Assembly: GCF_013393905.1 (NCBI RefSeq)
Contig: NZ_CP040272.1
Span: forward strand, 6,581,501 to 6,645,500
Origin: Nostoc sp. C052
GTDB lineage: Bacteria; Cyanobacteriota; Cyanobacteriia; Cyanobacteriales; Nostocaceae
DNA length: 64,000 bases
Direction of reading: 5' to 3'
Below the pieces are notes generated by a model, which was not told the DNA's origin, did not search any database, and saw only the letters and a list, made by a program, of their open reading frames with translations. Shown in pieces: positions 1 to 8,195 of the stretch (the stretch's first letter is position 1; each line of letters starts with the position of its first letter). A program made the translations under genes and the position numbers.

Positions 1-81
1 ATTCGACGTGCAGTGCAACTCTTGCAAGAGATTCAAAGTTCTCTGGTGAGATTGGATTTTGTCCCTATTTTCGGTACATAG
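1..81 (+). CDS. C-terminal end of an unidentified protein (partial)
   Basis: Frame 1 is open from the window edge to a TAG at 79-81 and gives 26 residues ending in VRLDFVPIFGT. The piece is too short to recognise a family. It is called only because it is open from the edge, has plausible composition, and is followed by about 330 bp of AT-rich non-coding DNA before the next gene. It could be chance. Confidence 0.35.
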   Translation: MRRAVQLLQEIQSSLVRLDFVPIFGT

Positions 82-409
82 TTACAAACAGCACAGTTGT
101 GTACTGCTGGTCGCAGTTATGCAAGGATTTTGGGCTATTTTACCCTCAAGTCTTGCACCTGAATATACTTCTTTGGTCAGATAATCTATATTCTGTGAGC
201 TTCTCTTTCTTTTTCAGCAACCCCTATTTACAGAGATAAAATTTTAAAAAAATATCTGGTGTATTTGGGTACAATTACTAAATTGTTACTCATTTATATT
301 AGTAGACGCTTTGGTATAAATAAAAATTGTTTCCACTGGCGACAAAGCTCAGAGTTTAGTTTTTGTCTCAATTCAATATAAAATCTAAAACTTAAAATCC
401 TAAATCAAC
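82..409. other. AT-rich intergenic region upstream of malic enzyme
   Basis: No ORF, RNA gene or clear repeat is visible here. It presumably carries the promoter of the malic enzyme gene, but no box can be assigned with confidence. Confidence 0.4.
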
Positions 410-1801
410 ATGGCAAACCTCACACCGAATTCTAGTTTTAGTTTGACACTGCGCTTGCAGATTCCCAATCGTATAGGGATGTTGGCATCGGTGACACAGG
501 CGATCGCTACCACTGGCGGTAATCTCGGTCAAATTGATTTAATCGAGCAAACCCGCAAAGAGTCCACCCGTGATATTACTGTGGATGCTGCAAGTACCGA
601 ACACGCTGAAACCATTGTGCAAGCAGTCAAAGCATTGCCAGACATCAAGTTACTCAGTGTTTACGATCGCACCTTTAATTTGCATCGTGGTGGCAAAATC
701 AGCATTACCAGCCGAATTCCCCTGAAGAGTGTGTCCGATTTGGCAATGGCTTACACGCCCGGAGTCGGTCGCATTTGTACAGCGATCGCTCAAGACCCAG
801 AAGAAGTTTACAACTTAACCATCAAACAAAACACTGTTGCCATTGTCACCGATGGTAGTGCCGTTTTGGGTTTGGGAAATCTCGGCCCAGCTGCCGCCCT
901 ACCAGTCATGGAAGGCAAAGCAATGCTATTCAAGGAATTTGCTGGTCTAGATGCTTTTCCCATCTGTCTCGCTACCCAAGATACAGAAGAAATTATCCAA
1001 GCAGTTAAGAATATCGCTCCGGTGTTTGGAGGCGTGAATTTAGAAGATATTGCTGCACCTCGCTGCTTTGAAATTGAAAAGAGATTACGCCAAGAATTAG
1101 ATATCCCCGTTTTTCACGATGACCAGCACGGTACAGCAATTGTCACCTTGGCAGCATTGTTTAATTCCCTGAAACTGGTACATAAATCCTTAGCAGAAAT
1201 CAAGATTGTGATTAACGGTGCTGGGGCGGCGGGAGTGGCGATCGCTCGGTTACTTCGTAAAGCTGGGGCAGAAAAAATCTGGATGTGCGACTCTAAAGGG
1301 ATTATCTCTACCAGTCGCACCGATTTGACAGAAGAAAAACTCGAATTTGCGGTGAAAGGTCAGGGCACATTAGCGGGTGCAATGCAAGGAGCAGATGTGT
1401 TTATTGGTGTCAGCGCACCGGGAGTTTTGACACCAGAAATGGTGCAATCGATGGCGAAAGATCCGATTGTTTTTGCAATGGCAAATCCGATTCCAGAGAT
1501 TCAGCCAGAATTAATCAGTAAAGATGTTGCGATCATCGCTACCGGTCGTAGTGATTACTCAAATCAAATCAATAACGTTTTAGCTTTTCCTGGCGTATTT
1601 CGTGGTGCTTTAGATTGTCGGGCACAGACAATTACCATCAAAATGTACCTGGAAGCTGCAAGTGCGATCGCCTCCTTAGTCAAACCTTCAGACTTGGATC
1701 GGGAACACATTATTCCTTCAGTCTTTGATGAGCGTGTCGTCACTGCTGTTGCTGCTGCTGTGCAACGTGCAGCACGGGAAGAAGGTATTGCTCGGAACTA
1801 A
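410..1801 (+). CDS. NAD-dependent malic enzyme with N-terminal ACT domain
   Basis: Oxidative decarboxylation of malate to pyruvate in the cytosol. The 463-residue protein starts with an ACT-like regulatory domain (about residues 10-85, LRLQIPNRIGMLASV) and continues into the malic enzyme N-domain (AYTPGVGRICTAI, then VTDGSAVLGLGNLG) with the catalytic/metal-site stretch FHDDQHGTA near residue 239. A Rossmann NAD domain follows with INGAGAAGVAIARLL near 270-284 and the usual SRTDL, MANPIPEI and GRSDYSNQINN motifs. ACT fusions of this size are common in cyanobacteria and suggest allosteric control by a small ligand that cannot be named from sequence. The gene stands alone, with a divergent long gap upstream and a convergent gene downstream. 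The ATG at 410 is the natural start for the ACT domain. Confidence 0.93.
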   Translation: MANLTPNSSFSLTLRLQIPNRIGMLASVTQAIATTGGNLGQIDLIEQTRKESTRDITVDAASTEHAETIVQAVKALPDIKLLSVYDRTFNLHRGGKISITSRIPLKSVSDLAMAYTPGVGRICTAIAQDPEEVYNLTIKQNTVAIVTDGSAVLGLGNLGPAAALPVMEGKAMLFKEFAGLDAFPICLATQDTEEIIQAVKNIAPVFGGVNLEDIAAPRCFEIEKRLRQELDIPVFHDDQHGTAIVTLAALFNSLKLVHKSLAEIKIVINGAGAAGVAIARLLRKAGAEKIWMCDSKGIISTSRTDLTEEKLEFAVKGQGTLAGAMQGADVFIGVSAPGVLTPEMVQSMAKDPIVFAMANPIPEIQPELISKDVAIIATGRSDYSNQINNVLAFPGVFRGALDCRAQTITIKMYLEAASAIASLVKPSDLDREHIIPSVFDERVVTAVAAAVQRAAREEGIARN

Positions 1802-1907
1802 TTAAAATAATGACTCTTGTGGGATGGTTGTCTCACCCGTCCCACAGAACATTCTTCTATAGTGAATTGCCAAAACCAGCAAACCATTTTGGGTACTCTC
1901 CATCATC

Positions 1908-2687
1908 TTATGATTTTGGTTGTACAACTTGCCTAACAACTTGTTCGTCCAAACCTAATGCTTGGGATATCTGTTCAATGGTCAATCCTAACGCCCATAG
2001 CTGAGGTATTGTTTCTAGCTTGCCTTCTTCTTTACCCTCTGCAAAAACTTCTTGGTAAAATCTAGTTTGCTTTAACTCACTTAATCCGAACATTTTCCCC
2101 ATCTCCTCCCGACTCAAGCGCGGCAATTTGTAAATTAATATTGTTTCTATCAATTGTATAATTTCCCGCTGTTGGGCGGCATTGAGAATTTCTTTTCGGG
2201 CGGTGTTTACAATTTCTATGGCTTTAGTTGTTACGGTTGATTCGGGTTCGATGATTAGTTTGACTGTTTCAATCCCGATTGATGATGTGGGAATTGAGCT
2301 TAACTCGTTGAGGTAAATGCGAGTCACTCGTTGTGAGTTAAGTAATTCTGTATATCTTTCTGTATCTCCAGTATCAACGCTGCGATTGGGAAAGATGACA
2401 ACACCACGCCAGGTGTTAGTTAATTCGGTTTTGTCAAGATAGTTAAAGATTTCGGCGAATAAACGGGAATAAATTTTTTTATCTGGTTGAAATTGCACCT
2501 CAGCAAAATAAATCGGTAGTTCTGGGGTATTCGGTAAAAATACACCATCAATTCTAAATGCCAGTTGTTTGACTTCGACTGAAGAAAATTGGTAAGCACT
2601 GGCAAGTGATGGCGGTTGGTTAATGAGTTCAAAAAAAGTGCTGGGGAGGCTTTGAAAAATGCGATAGAAAATACTGTCGGTTTTCAA
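1908..2687 (-). CDS. Rpn/DUF2887-type PD-(D/E)XK nuclease-like protein
   Basis: 259 residues. The N-terminal half (SIFYRIFQSLPSTFFELI, then FRIDGVFLP followed by YFAEVQFQ) matches the Rpn/DUF2887 family. The D...E-x-Q pattern is the expected PD-(D/E)XK nuclease core. The C-terminus has EGKEEGKLE followed by a short helix-turn-helix-like segment (LGLTIEQISQALGLDEQVV), also usual for this family in cyanobacteria. Family members are often annotated as recombination-promoting nuclease/putative transposase, but their cellular role in cyanobacteria is unproven. The gene stands alone and converges on the malic enzyme gene. These genes are present in many variable copies in Nostoc genomes. Confidence 0.8.
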   Translation of the reverse strand: MKTDSIFYRIFQSLPSTFFELINQPPSLASAYQFSSVEVKQLAFRIDGVFLPNTPELPIYFAEVQFQPDKKIYSRLFAEIFNYLDKTELTNTWRGVVIFPNRSVDTGDTERYTELLNSQRVTRIYLNELSSIPTSSIGIETVKLIIEPESTVTTKAIEIVNTARKEILNAAQQREIIQLIETILIYKLPRLSREEMGKMFGLSELKQTRFYQEVFAEGKEEGKLETIPQLWALGLTIEQISQALGLDEQVVRQVVQPKS

Positions 2688-2764
2688 GGCAGATGGTTTT
2701 GCGGTTTATGAGCATATTTTACAGTTTAGCGTAGGCGTAGCCCGCCAAAGGCATCGCTCATTAT

Positions 2765-2894
2765 CCCGCATTTCTCACAAGTTTGAAATGCAGAGGGGGA
2801 GAGAGTAAGGAGTAATAAGTAAATACTCCTTACTCATTACTCCTTACTCCCCTGCTCAAGCAAAGGCTTTGAAATATATGGTGAGAAATCCGGG
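2765..2894. repeat. MITE-like element, CCCG(C/G)ATTTCTCAC family, copy 1
   Basis: Ends CCCGCATTTCTCAC (2765-2778) and GTGAGAAATCCGGG (2881-2894) are inverted repeats with one mismatch and are flanked by the direct repeat ATTAT (2760-2764 and 2895-2899). The inside is an inverted STRR tract (AGTAAGGAGTAAT versus ATTACTCCTTACT). A second copy lies at 30503-30621. The rest of the gap 2688-3014 holds a short repeat GCGTAGGCGTAGCCCG at about 2729-2744 and the upstream region of the phosphatase gene. Confidence 0.7.
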
Positions 2895-3014
2895 ATTATG
2901 GGGTATAAACACAATCAGATTGAGGACTTCCAAATACACTCGTCCCCATTTGGTGATTGGATTATAAATAAAGCATAATCATCCAAAACACCACCATTCT
3001 GTCAACTGTTTGCA

Positions 3015-5309
3015 ATGAAGTATCAAGTTGGGGACGAGTTTTTACAACAACTGCCACTGATTTTAGCGGGGCCAATCCTCAAACATACTGAACCAGAGTC
3101 AGTGACGGTATGGATAGCACTGAAACAGTCTTGTCAAGTAGAACTTAAGGTTTATGACACAACAAATGATGGTGAAGCACTAGGAAATTGTTTATTTGAG
3201 GGAGAACGTTCTACTGTTGCTCTGGGCAAGTATCTTCATGTAGTTGCGATCGCGGCTCGGTCTAAAATTGGACATTGCCTCACGGGAGGTCACATCTATG
3301 CATACGACCTCCAATTTACTATTGCTGACCAAACCCTGCAAATGCAACAAGCATTATGCTCAAACTCTCATCCGACAGTCAGCATTAGCTACTTCGATCA
3401 TCAAAAACCAACCTTTGCTCTGCCGCCAAATCATCTTCAAGATTTGCAAATTGTCCATGCTTCCTGCCGTAAACCTCATGGTCATGGCTTTGATGCGCTG
3501 CCAATTCTCGACAGTTTAATTCAAGCATCAGCCAATCAACCCCAAAACCGCCCTCACCAGTTGTTCCTCACGGGAGATCAAATTTACGGAGATGATATCG
3601 CCGACCCATCGTTGTGGGTTGCTAGTACTCTTGGCGATGCCCTTTTGGGTTGGGAAGAACAACTTCCGGTGCATGGAGAGTACTGCACTCCCCAGCAACT
3701 ACCCCCCGGAGAACGGGCTGATGTGGCGACAAATCAAGCTGGCTTGACGGCAGGATTACATAATAAAGCTGAGAAAGTTAACAGTCATCTTTTCAGCCTG
3801 GGCGAATATTACGCTACTTATTTACTAGCTTGGTCGCCAGTGTGCTGGCCGCTAACATTTCCCAAAGGACAGCAAGTAACGCGCGATCGCCGTGCTATCA
3901 AAGACTGGAATCGCGCAGTCAAGCATTTGCGACAATTCATTTACACTCTTTGGAAAGTCCGCCGCGCCCTTGCCAATATTCCCATGTACAGCATCTTTGA
4001 TGACCATGATGTTACTGATGACTGGAATTTAAACCAAGCTTGGTGTTTGCGAGTATTGGGGCGTCCCTTGGGGCGACGCATAGTCCAAAATGCCTTGTTA
4101 GCTTATACGGTGTTTCAAGGGTGGGGCAATACACCAGGGCAATTTGTAGAAGGGAAATCAGGGGAAAAGCTGCTGGCGGCTGCCCAAGCTTGGTCAGCTT
4201 CCCAAGGGAGAGATGCAAAGGCTGATGAAGCGATCGCTAATTATGTAGGTATGCCAGCCAACGATCCCCACACAGACTTACCTATTTTAGTCCGAGACGG
4301 CCCAGTATTTATTCTAGATCGACATCCTGAAGCACTAACTTGGCACTACATAGTTAGAAGCGATCGCCATGAAGTAATTGTGCTAGATACGCGTACTTGG
4401 CGGGGTTATCCAGCCGATCAAAAACCAATTGCGCCGCCGATGCTGTTATGTCCAAAAGCCTTTGAGCAACAACTAGTTTTACCTTTACAAGAAATAGATG
4501 AACAAACTCAGATTCAAACTACATTTGTGATTGCACCCACTAATGTATTTGGATTACAAGTGATTGATTGGATTCATCATTGGCATTTAAAACAAGAGAA
4601 AGTGTTTTCAACCGATGTTGGAGATGCCTGGAACATTAATGTTGAAGCACTGGCGAAATTTCTAACTACCTTGTTTGAGGAACGTCAACAAGTCGTGATT
4701 CTATCCGGGGATATCCACTACAGTTCTGTTGCTCACTTGTCTTATGCACACACCCATTCCAAATTGCAGTCTGTATTAGTGCAATTAACCGCTAGTGCAT
4801 TGAAGAATGAAGAGATTTTGACGCGGCTGATTCATACACGATTGAAAGATTGGCTGCTACCAGAAAAGGTACGACATTGGATCGGGTGGATTAATCCACC
4901 CAATATGGTAGAAAGTTCAGTAAAACAATTATTTGGTGGGCTACGCCCATACCAGATGGTGACTGACTATGACTGGCATTGTGTGCTGGAATGGATACCT
5001 CGAAACAGTGTTCAGACTTCTGATTGCACAGCAGATATATTATCGTTGATAGCTCCCTGGAAACGAGCCGAAAATGCTAAATGGAAATGGTTACAACCCC
5101 TGATGTTTTGGACGTTTCGCTGGTTTCAGGAGGGGCGAGAAGTAGTTGGATTAAATAATTTAGGTTTGGTTCACTTTGAGTTTGCAGATGGGAATAGTTC
5201 TTGCAAAGTTATTCAAGATTTGTACTGGTTTTCTTCTTGGTATCCAACCCAACTTGTTTACAGCCGTTTCAAGACCCAGTTAACGCCAAATCAGTCATTG
5301 TTAAGATGA
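3015..5309 (+). CDS. PhoD-like metallophosphatase family protein
   Basis: 764 residues, considerably longer than a classical PhoD (about 550). Metal-site motifs of the PhoD/calcineurin-like fold are present in order: LTGDQIYGDD near residue 190, FDDHDVTDDWN near 327, and LSGDIHYSS near 571. An N-terminal beta domain (SVTVWIALKQSCQVELKVYD) resembles the Fn3-like domain of PhoD. No signal peptide or Tat RR motif is visible at the N-terminus, so the protein is likely cytosolic, unlike secreted PhoD phosphatases. The substrate is unknown; phosphodiester or phosphomonoester hydrolysis is the family expectation. It is monocistronic, with a strong hairpin terminator just after the stop codon. Confidence 0.85.
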   Translation: MKYQVGDEFLQQLPLILAGPILKHTEPESVTVWIALKQSCQVELKVYDTTNDGEALGNCLFEGERSTVALGKYLHVVAIAARSKIGHCLTGGHIYAYDLQFTIADQTLQMQQALCSNSHPTVSISYFDHQKPTFALPPNHLQDLQIVHASCRKPHGHGFDALPILDSLIQASANQPQNRPHQLFLTGDQIYGDDIADPSLWVASTLGDALLGWEEQLPVHGEYCTPQQLPPGERADVATNQAGLTAGLHNKAEKVNSHLFSLGEYYATYLLAWSPVCWPLTFPKGQQVTRDRRAIKDWNRAVKHLRQFIYTLWKVRRALANIPMYSIFDDHDVTDDWNLNQAWCLRVLGRPLGRRIVQNALLAYTVFQGWGNTPGQFVEGKSGEKLLAAAQAWSASQGRDAKADEAIANYVGMPANDPHTDLPILVRDGPVFILDRHPEALTWHYIVRSDRHEVIVLDTRTWRGYPADQKPIAPPMLLCPKAFEQQLVLPLQEIDEQTQIQTTFVIAPTNVFGLQVIDWIHHWHLKQEKVFSTDVGDAWNINVEALAKFLTTLFEERQQVVILSGDIHYSSVAHLSYAHTHSKLQSVLVQLTASALKNEEILTRLIHTRLKDWLLPEKVRHWIGWINPPNMVESSVKQLFGGLRPYQMVTDYDWHCVLEWIPRNSVQTSDCTADILSLIAPWKRAENAKWKWLQPLMFWTFRWFQEGREVVGLNNLGLVHFEFADGNSSCKVIQDLYWFSSWYPTQLVYSRFKTQLTPNQSLLR

Positions 5310-5315
5310 CCAAAG

Positions 5316-5355
5316 AGGCAGGGGAGAAAGATTCGCTCATTTCCCCTGCCTTTTT
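5316..5355 (+). terminator. Rho-independent terminator of the PhoD-like gene
   Basis: The arms AGGCAGGGGA (5316-5325) and TCCCCTGCCT (5342-5351) pair perfectly and are followed by a T run, seven bases after the stop codon. Confidence 0.85.
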
Positions 5356-5571
5356 GGGTTTGAAGCCCCCCAATGCATCAGGGCTGATTTTGATTTTTAA
5401 ATACCTACCCTTGAAAGAGGGTTAGGGTGGGGTAAAACTGACACGAAAACTCAGTGAATAAACTATTTCAGATTTTAGGAGAGAGATTTTAGAGATAAGT
5501 CAAACTATATTGCATACAAACCAGAAGCACTATAACCTGGATTTTACCACCCTTTTAACCAAACACGGATT

Positions 5572-6648
5572 ATGAAAAAGCTGATCAACAAGCCGGAAGA
5601 CTTCGTGCGGGAAAGTCTAGAAGGTATGGCGGCGGCTCATTCCGATTTAATTAAACTGAACTACGATCCGACTTTTGTCTATCGAGCCGATGCACCAATA
5701 CAGGGTAAAGTAGCAATTATTTCTGGTGGTGGCAGTGGACATGAACCGATGCACGCTGGCTTCGTGGGCAAAGGAATGCTGGATGCAGCTTGTCCTGGCG
5801 AGGTTTTCACTTCACCGACTCCCGACCAAATGCTAGAAGCAGCAAAGTTTGTAGATGGAGGTTCAGGTATCCTTTATATCGTCAAAAATTACAGTGGCGA
5901 TGTGATGAATTTTGAGATCGCAACAGAGTTAGCCCGTGGTGAAGGCATTCGAGTGCTAAATATTTTGATTGATGATGATGTAGCAGTGAAAGATAGCCTC
6001 TATACCCAAGGACGGCGGGGTGTCGGAACAACAATCCTGGCGGAAAAAATTTGTGGCGCTGCGGCTGAGGCTGGGTATGATTTGCCACAAATAGCAAATT
6101 TATGTCGCCGAGTCAATCTGAATGGGCGGAGTATGGGAATTGCTCTAACATCTTGTACAGTACCTGCCAATGGAACGCCAACATTTGAATTGAGCGATCG
6201 CGAAATCGAATTAGGTATCGGTATTCACGGTGAACCAGGAACAGAGCGTACAGCCATCAAACCAGTTGACGAGATTACCGAAATTTTGACGCGATCGCTC
6301 CTTGAGGATGCAGCATACAGCCGCATACTCCGCGAGTGGGATGAAGACAAAGAACAATGGGTAGATGTAGAACTAACAAATCTCCCATTTGCCAAAGGCG
6401 ATCGCTTGTTAGCTTTCGTCAATAGTATGGGTGGAACCCCGATTTCCGAACTGTATCTTGTTTACCGCAAACTCGCCCAAATCTGCGAACAGCAAGGATT
6501 GCAAATTGTGCGAAACTTGATAGGCCCTTACATCACATCTCTAGAAATGCAAGGTTGTTCCATTACCCTGCTGAAATTAGATGATGAGATGATCCGGTTA
6601 TGGGACGCACCAGTAAAAACGCCAAGTTGGCGCTGGGGAATTTCATAA
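5572..6648 (+). CDS. dhaK: Dihydroxyacetone kinase subunit DhaK
   Basis: 358 residues, the size of the stand-alone DhaK subunit. It contains ISGGGSGHEPMHAGFVGKGM near residues 50-70 (substrate pocket) and GIGIHGEPGTERT near 215-228, where the His of IHGEP is the residue that binds dihydroxyacetone covalently in characterised DhaK. It phosphorylates dihydroxyacetone to DHAP together with DhaL. The next gene is dhaL, 45 bp downstream, and the gap consists of a palindromic repeat. No dhaM (phosphotransferase-system donor) gene follows. Confidence 0.93.
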   Translation: MKKLINKPEDFVRESLEGMAAAHSDLIKLNYDPTFVYRADAPIQGKVAIISGGGSGHEPMHAGFVGKGMLDAACPGEVFTSPTPDQMLEAAKFVDGGSGILYIVKNYSGDVMNFEIATELARGEGIRVLNILIDDDVAVKDSLYTQGRRGVGTTILAEKICGAAAEAGYDLPQIANLCRRVNLNGRSMGIALTSCTVPANGTPTFELSDREIELGIGIHGEPGTERTAIKPVDEITEILTRSLLEDAAYSRILREWDEDKEQWVDVELTNLPFAKGDRLLAFVNSMGGTPISELYLVYRKLAQICEQQGLQIVRNLIGPYITSLEMQGCSITLLKLDDEMIRLWDAPVKTPSWRWGIS

Positions 6649-6696
6649 TTACGTTAGCGTAGCGGTAGCAACGTAGGAGCGTCATTACGAATTATG
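6646..6696. repeat. Palindromic dispersed repeat filling the dhaK-dhaL gap
   Basis: A 45-50 bp element (AATTACGTTAGCGTAGCGG at one end, GCGTCATTACGAATT at the other) runs from the dhaK stop codon to the dhaL start codon. An inverted, slightly longer relative lies at about 16243-16320 directly at the stop codon of the DUF4350 gene. Confidence 0.7.
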
Positions 6697-7338
6697 TTGA
6701 GTCAAACGCAGATATTGCAATGGTTGCAGGCTTATGCAACCGAGATAGAGCAGAATAAAGCATATTTGACAGAATTAGATGCTGCGATCGGAGATGCTGA
6801 TCACGGGATCAATATGGATCGCGGCTTCAAAAAGGTAAGCGCTCAGTTACCAACTATTACAGACAAAGACATCAGCAGCATTCTCAAAGCTGTGAGTATG
6901 ACCTTAATTTCTTCCATTGGCGGTGCTAGTGGGCCTCTTTATGGCACCTGGTTTTTACGAGCCAGTACAGCAGTAGTTGGTAAGCAAGAATTAACAGAAC
7001 AAGATATTTTAGGACTACTCCAAGCAGGCTTAGACGGTGTGCTACAACGCGGCAAAGCGCAACTAGGAGACAAAACGATGATTGATGTGCTATCTCCGGC
7101 TGTAGCCGCTTTTAGGCAAGCTGTAGAAGAAAATAAGGGGACACTAGAAGCTATGCAAAAGGCTGTAGCAGCAGCCCAAAGTGGGTTGCAGGAAACTATA
7201 CCAATGCAGGCGAAAAAGGGACGGGCTAGCTACCTGGGTGAACGGAGTATTGGACATCCAGACCCAGGAGGGACTTCTGCTTATTTGATGTTGAAAAGTT
7301 TACTAGGGGTGTTAGAAAGTTCCTTTGACAAAGAGTAA
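6694..7338 (+). CDS. dhaL: Dihydroxyacetone kinase subunit DhaL
   Basis: 214 residues. AAIGDADHGINMDRGF near residues 29-45 carries the Asp residues that hold the Mg-nucleotide in DhaL, followed by SSIGGASGPLYGTWF and, near the C-terminus, GHPDPGGTSAYLML. In PTS-type systems DhaL carries a tightly bound ADP rephosphorylated by DhaM; in ATP-type enzymes the same domain uses free ATP. Because no dhaM is next to it and cyanobacteria generally lack a sugar PTS, the phosphate source is open. The ATG at 6694 overlaps the end of the intergenic repeat, and no good ribosome binding site is visible. Confidence 0.92.
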   Translation: MLSQTQILQWLQAYATEIEQNKAYLTELDAAIGDADHGINMDRGFKKVSAQLPTITDKDISSILKAVSMTLISSIGGASGPLYGTWFLRASTAVVGKQELTEQDILGLLQAGLDGVLQRGKAQLGDKTMIDVLSPAVAAFRQAVEENKGTLEAMQKAVAAAQSGLQETIPMQAKKGRASYLGERSIGHPDPGGTSAYLMLKSLLGVLESSFDKE

Positions 7339-7353
7339 AGCCTTAAATAAAAA

Positions 7354-7974
7354 CTATTTCTCTATTTTTACTTTGAGATTCAGAAGTTGAAGTAGATTTT
7401 GAAGCTTGATATTATTCCAACTCAAAGCTACTGAAGTTTCAATAGTTAAATTTCCTTGTTTAAGGTTAGTAATCAAAGTAGAACCATTTTCAAGACTATA
7501 GAAGAGGTCATCTAAAAGCTGCAATTGATTTCGAGCAAGAGTATAGTAAACCTTATCATTTTCAATTCTAACCTCTTTTGGTAAAGCTTCATTGGGAAGT
7601 TTACCTCCTAAAAATGTTTTCCAACCTGCAATGAGGTAACGATAAGCAATGGATTCAGTATCAAATTCAGGAGGTTTCAATAAGCGAAGTTCCCCTTCAA
7701 GATAATCTTCATTAAGAGTTATTTTCTCAGGAGTAAAATGTAATTTTACTTGAATCTTATTGTATTCTATTGTTGCAATAAGTCCCTCTTCAGAGTGTGG
7801 TTTTAGACTTTTTAATTGCTCAACTCTAGATTCGGCTTGTTGACAAAGAAGTAAAACCATTTTTTTGGTCAAAGTCAACTGTTTAGCACCTGAGCTAAAT
7901 ATAATGTATTCTTCTAGGCTTCTTTTTAGAAATTGTCTAGACTCCTGAAACGCTGCTGCAATCTTTCCAAACAT
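7354..7974 (-). CDS. Hypothetical protein, 206 residues
   Basis: No family is recognised. It is a soluble, charged protein with mixed alpha/beta character and no signal peptide or membrane segment (MFGKIAAAFQESRQFLKRSLEE at the start). A Lys-rich, beta-like middle (YNKIQVKLHFTPEKI) and a Leu-rich C-terminus (LQNLLQLLNLKVKIEK) can be seen. It converges on dhaL with a 15-bp gap. Codon use is AT-richer than the flanking metabolic genes. It is likely a real gene because it is a long ORF with no competing frame. Confidence 0.65.
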   Translation of the reverse strand: MFGKIAAAFQESRQFLKRSLEEYIIFSSGAKQLTLTKKMVLLLCQQAESRVEQLKSLKPHSEEGLIATIEYNKIQVKLHFTPEKITLNEDYLEGELRLLKPPEFDTESIAYRYLIAGWKTFLGGKLPNEALPKEVRIENDKVYYTLARNQLQLLDDLFYSLENGSTLITNLKQGNLTIETSVALSWNNIKLQNLLQLLNLKVKIEK

Positions 7975-8195
7975 AATGCTCTTCGAGGAATATTTAAGCT
8001 TCTATTTATAAGTATTCCCACAGAATTCAGTGAAATCACCATAATCAGACGACGATTTCTGGGAATTAGCTTTCTCAAGCTATACAAATTTGTCTTGTGA
8101 TATTGTTGATTTGTCAGATTACTGAATTATTAAAGCCTTCTAAGAGAACATTTCAGCGCAGAGCTAAGTTATAGAGATAACTTCAAAATTCCAAC

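Noticed and set aside
1810..2004. 64-codon ORF after malic enzyme
   Set aside because: Overlaps the well-supported minus-strand Rpn-type gene and has no recognisable content.
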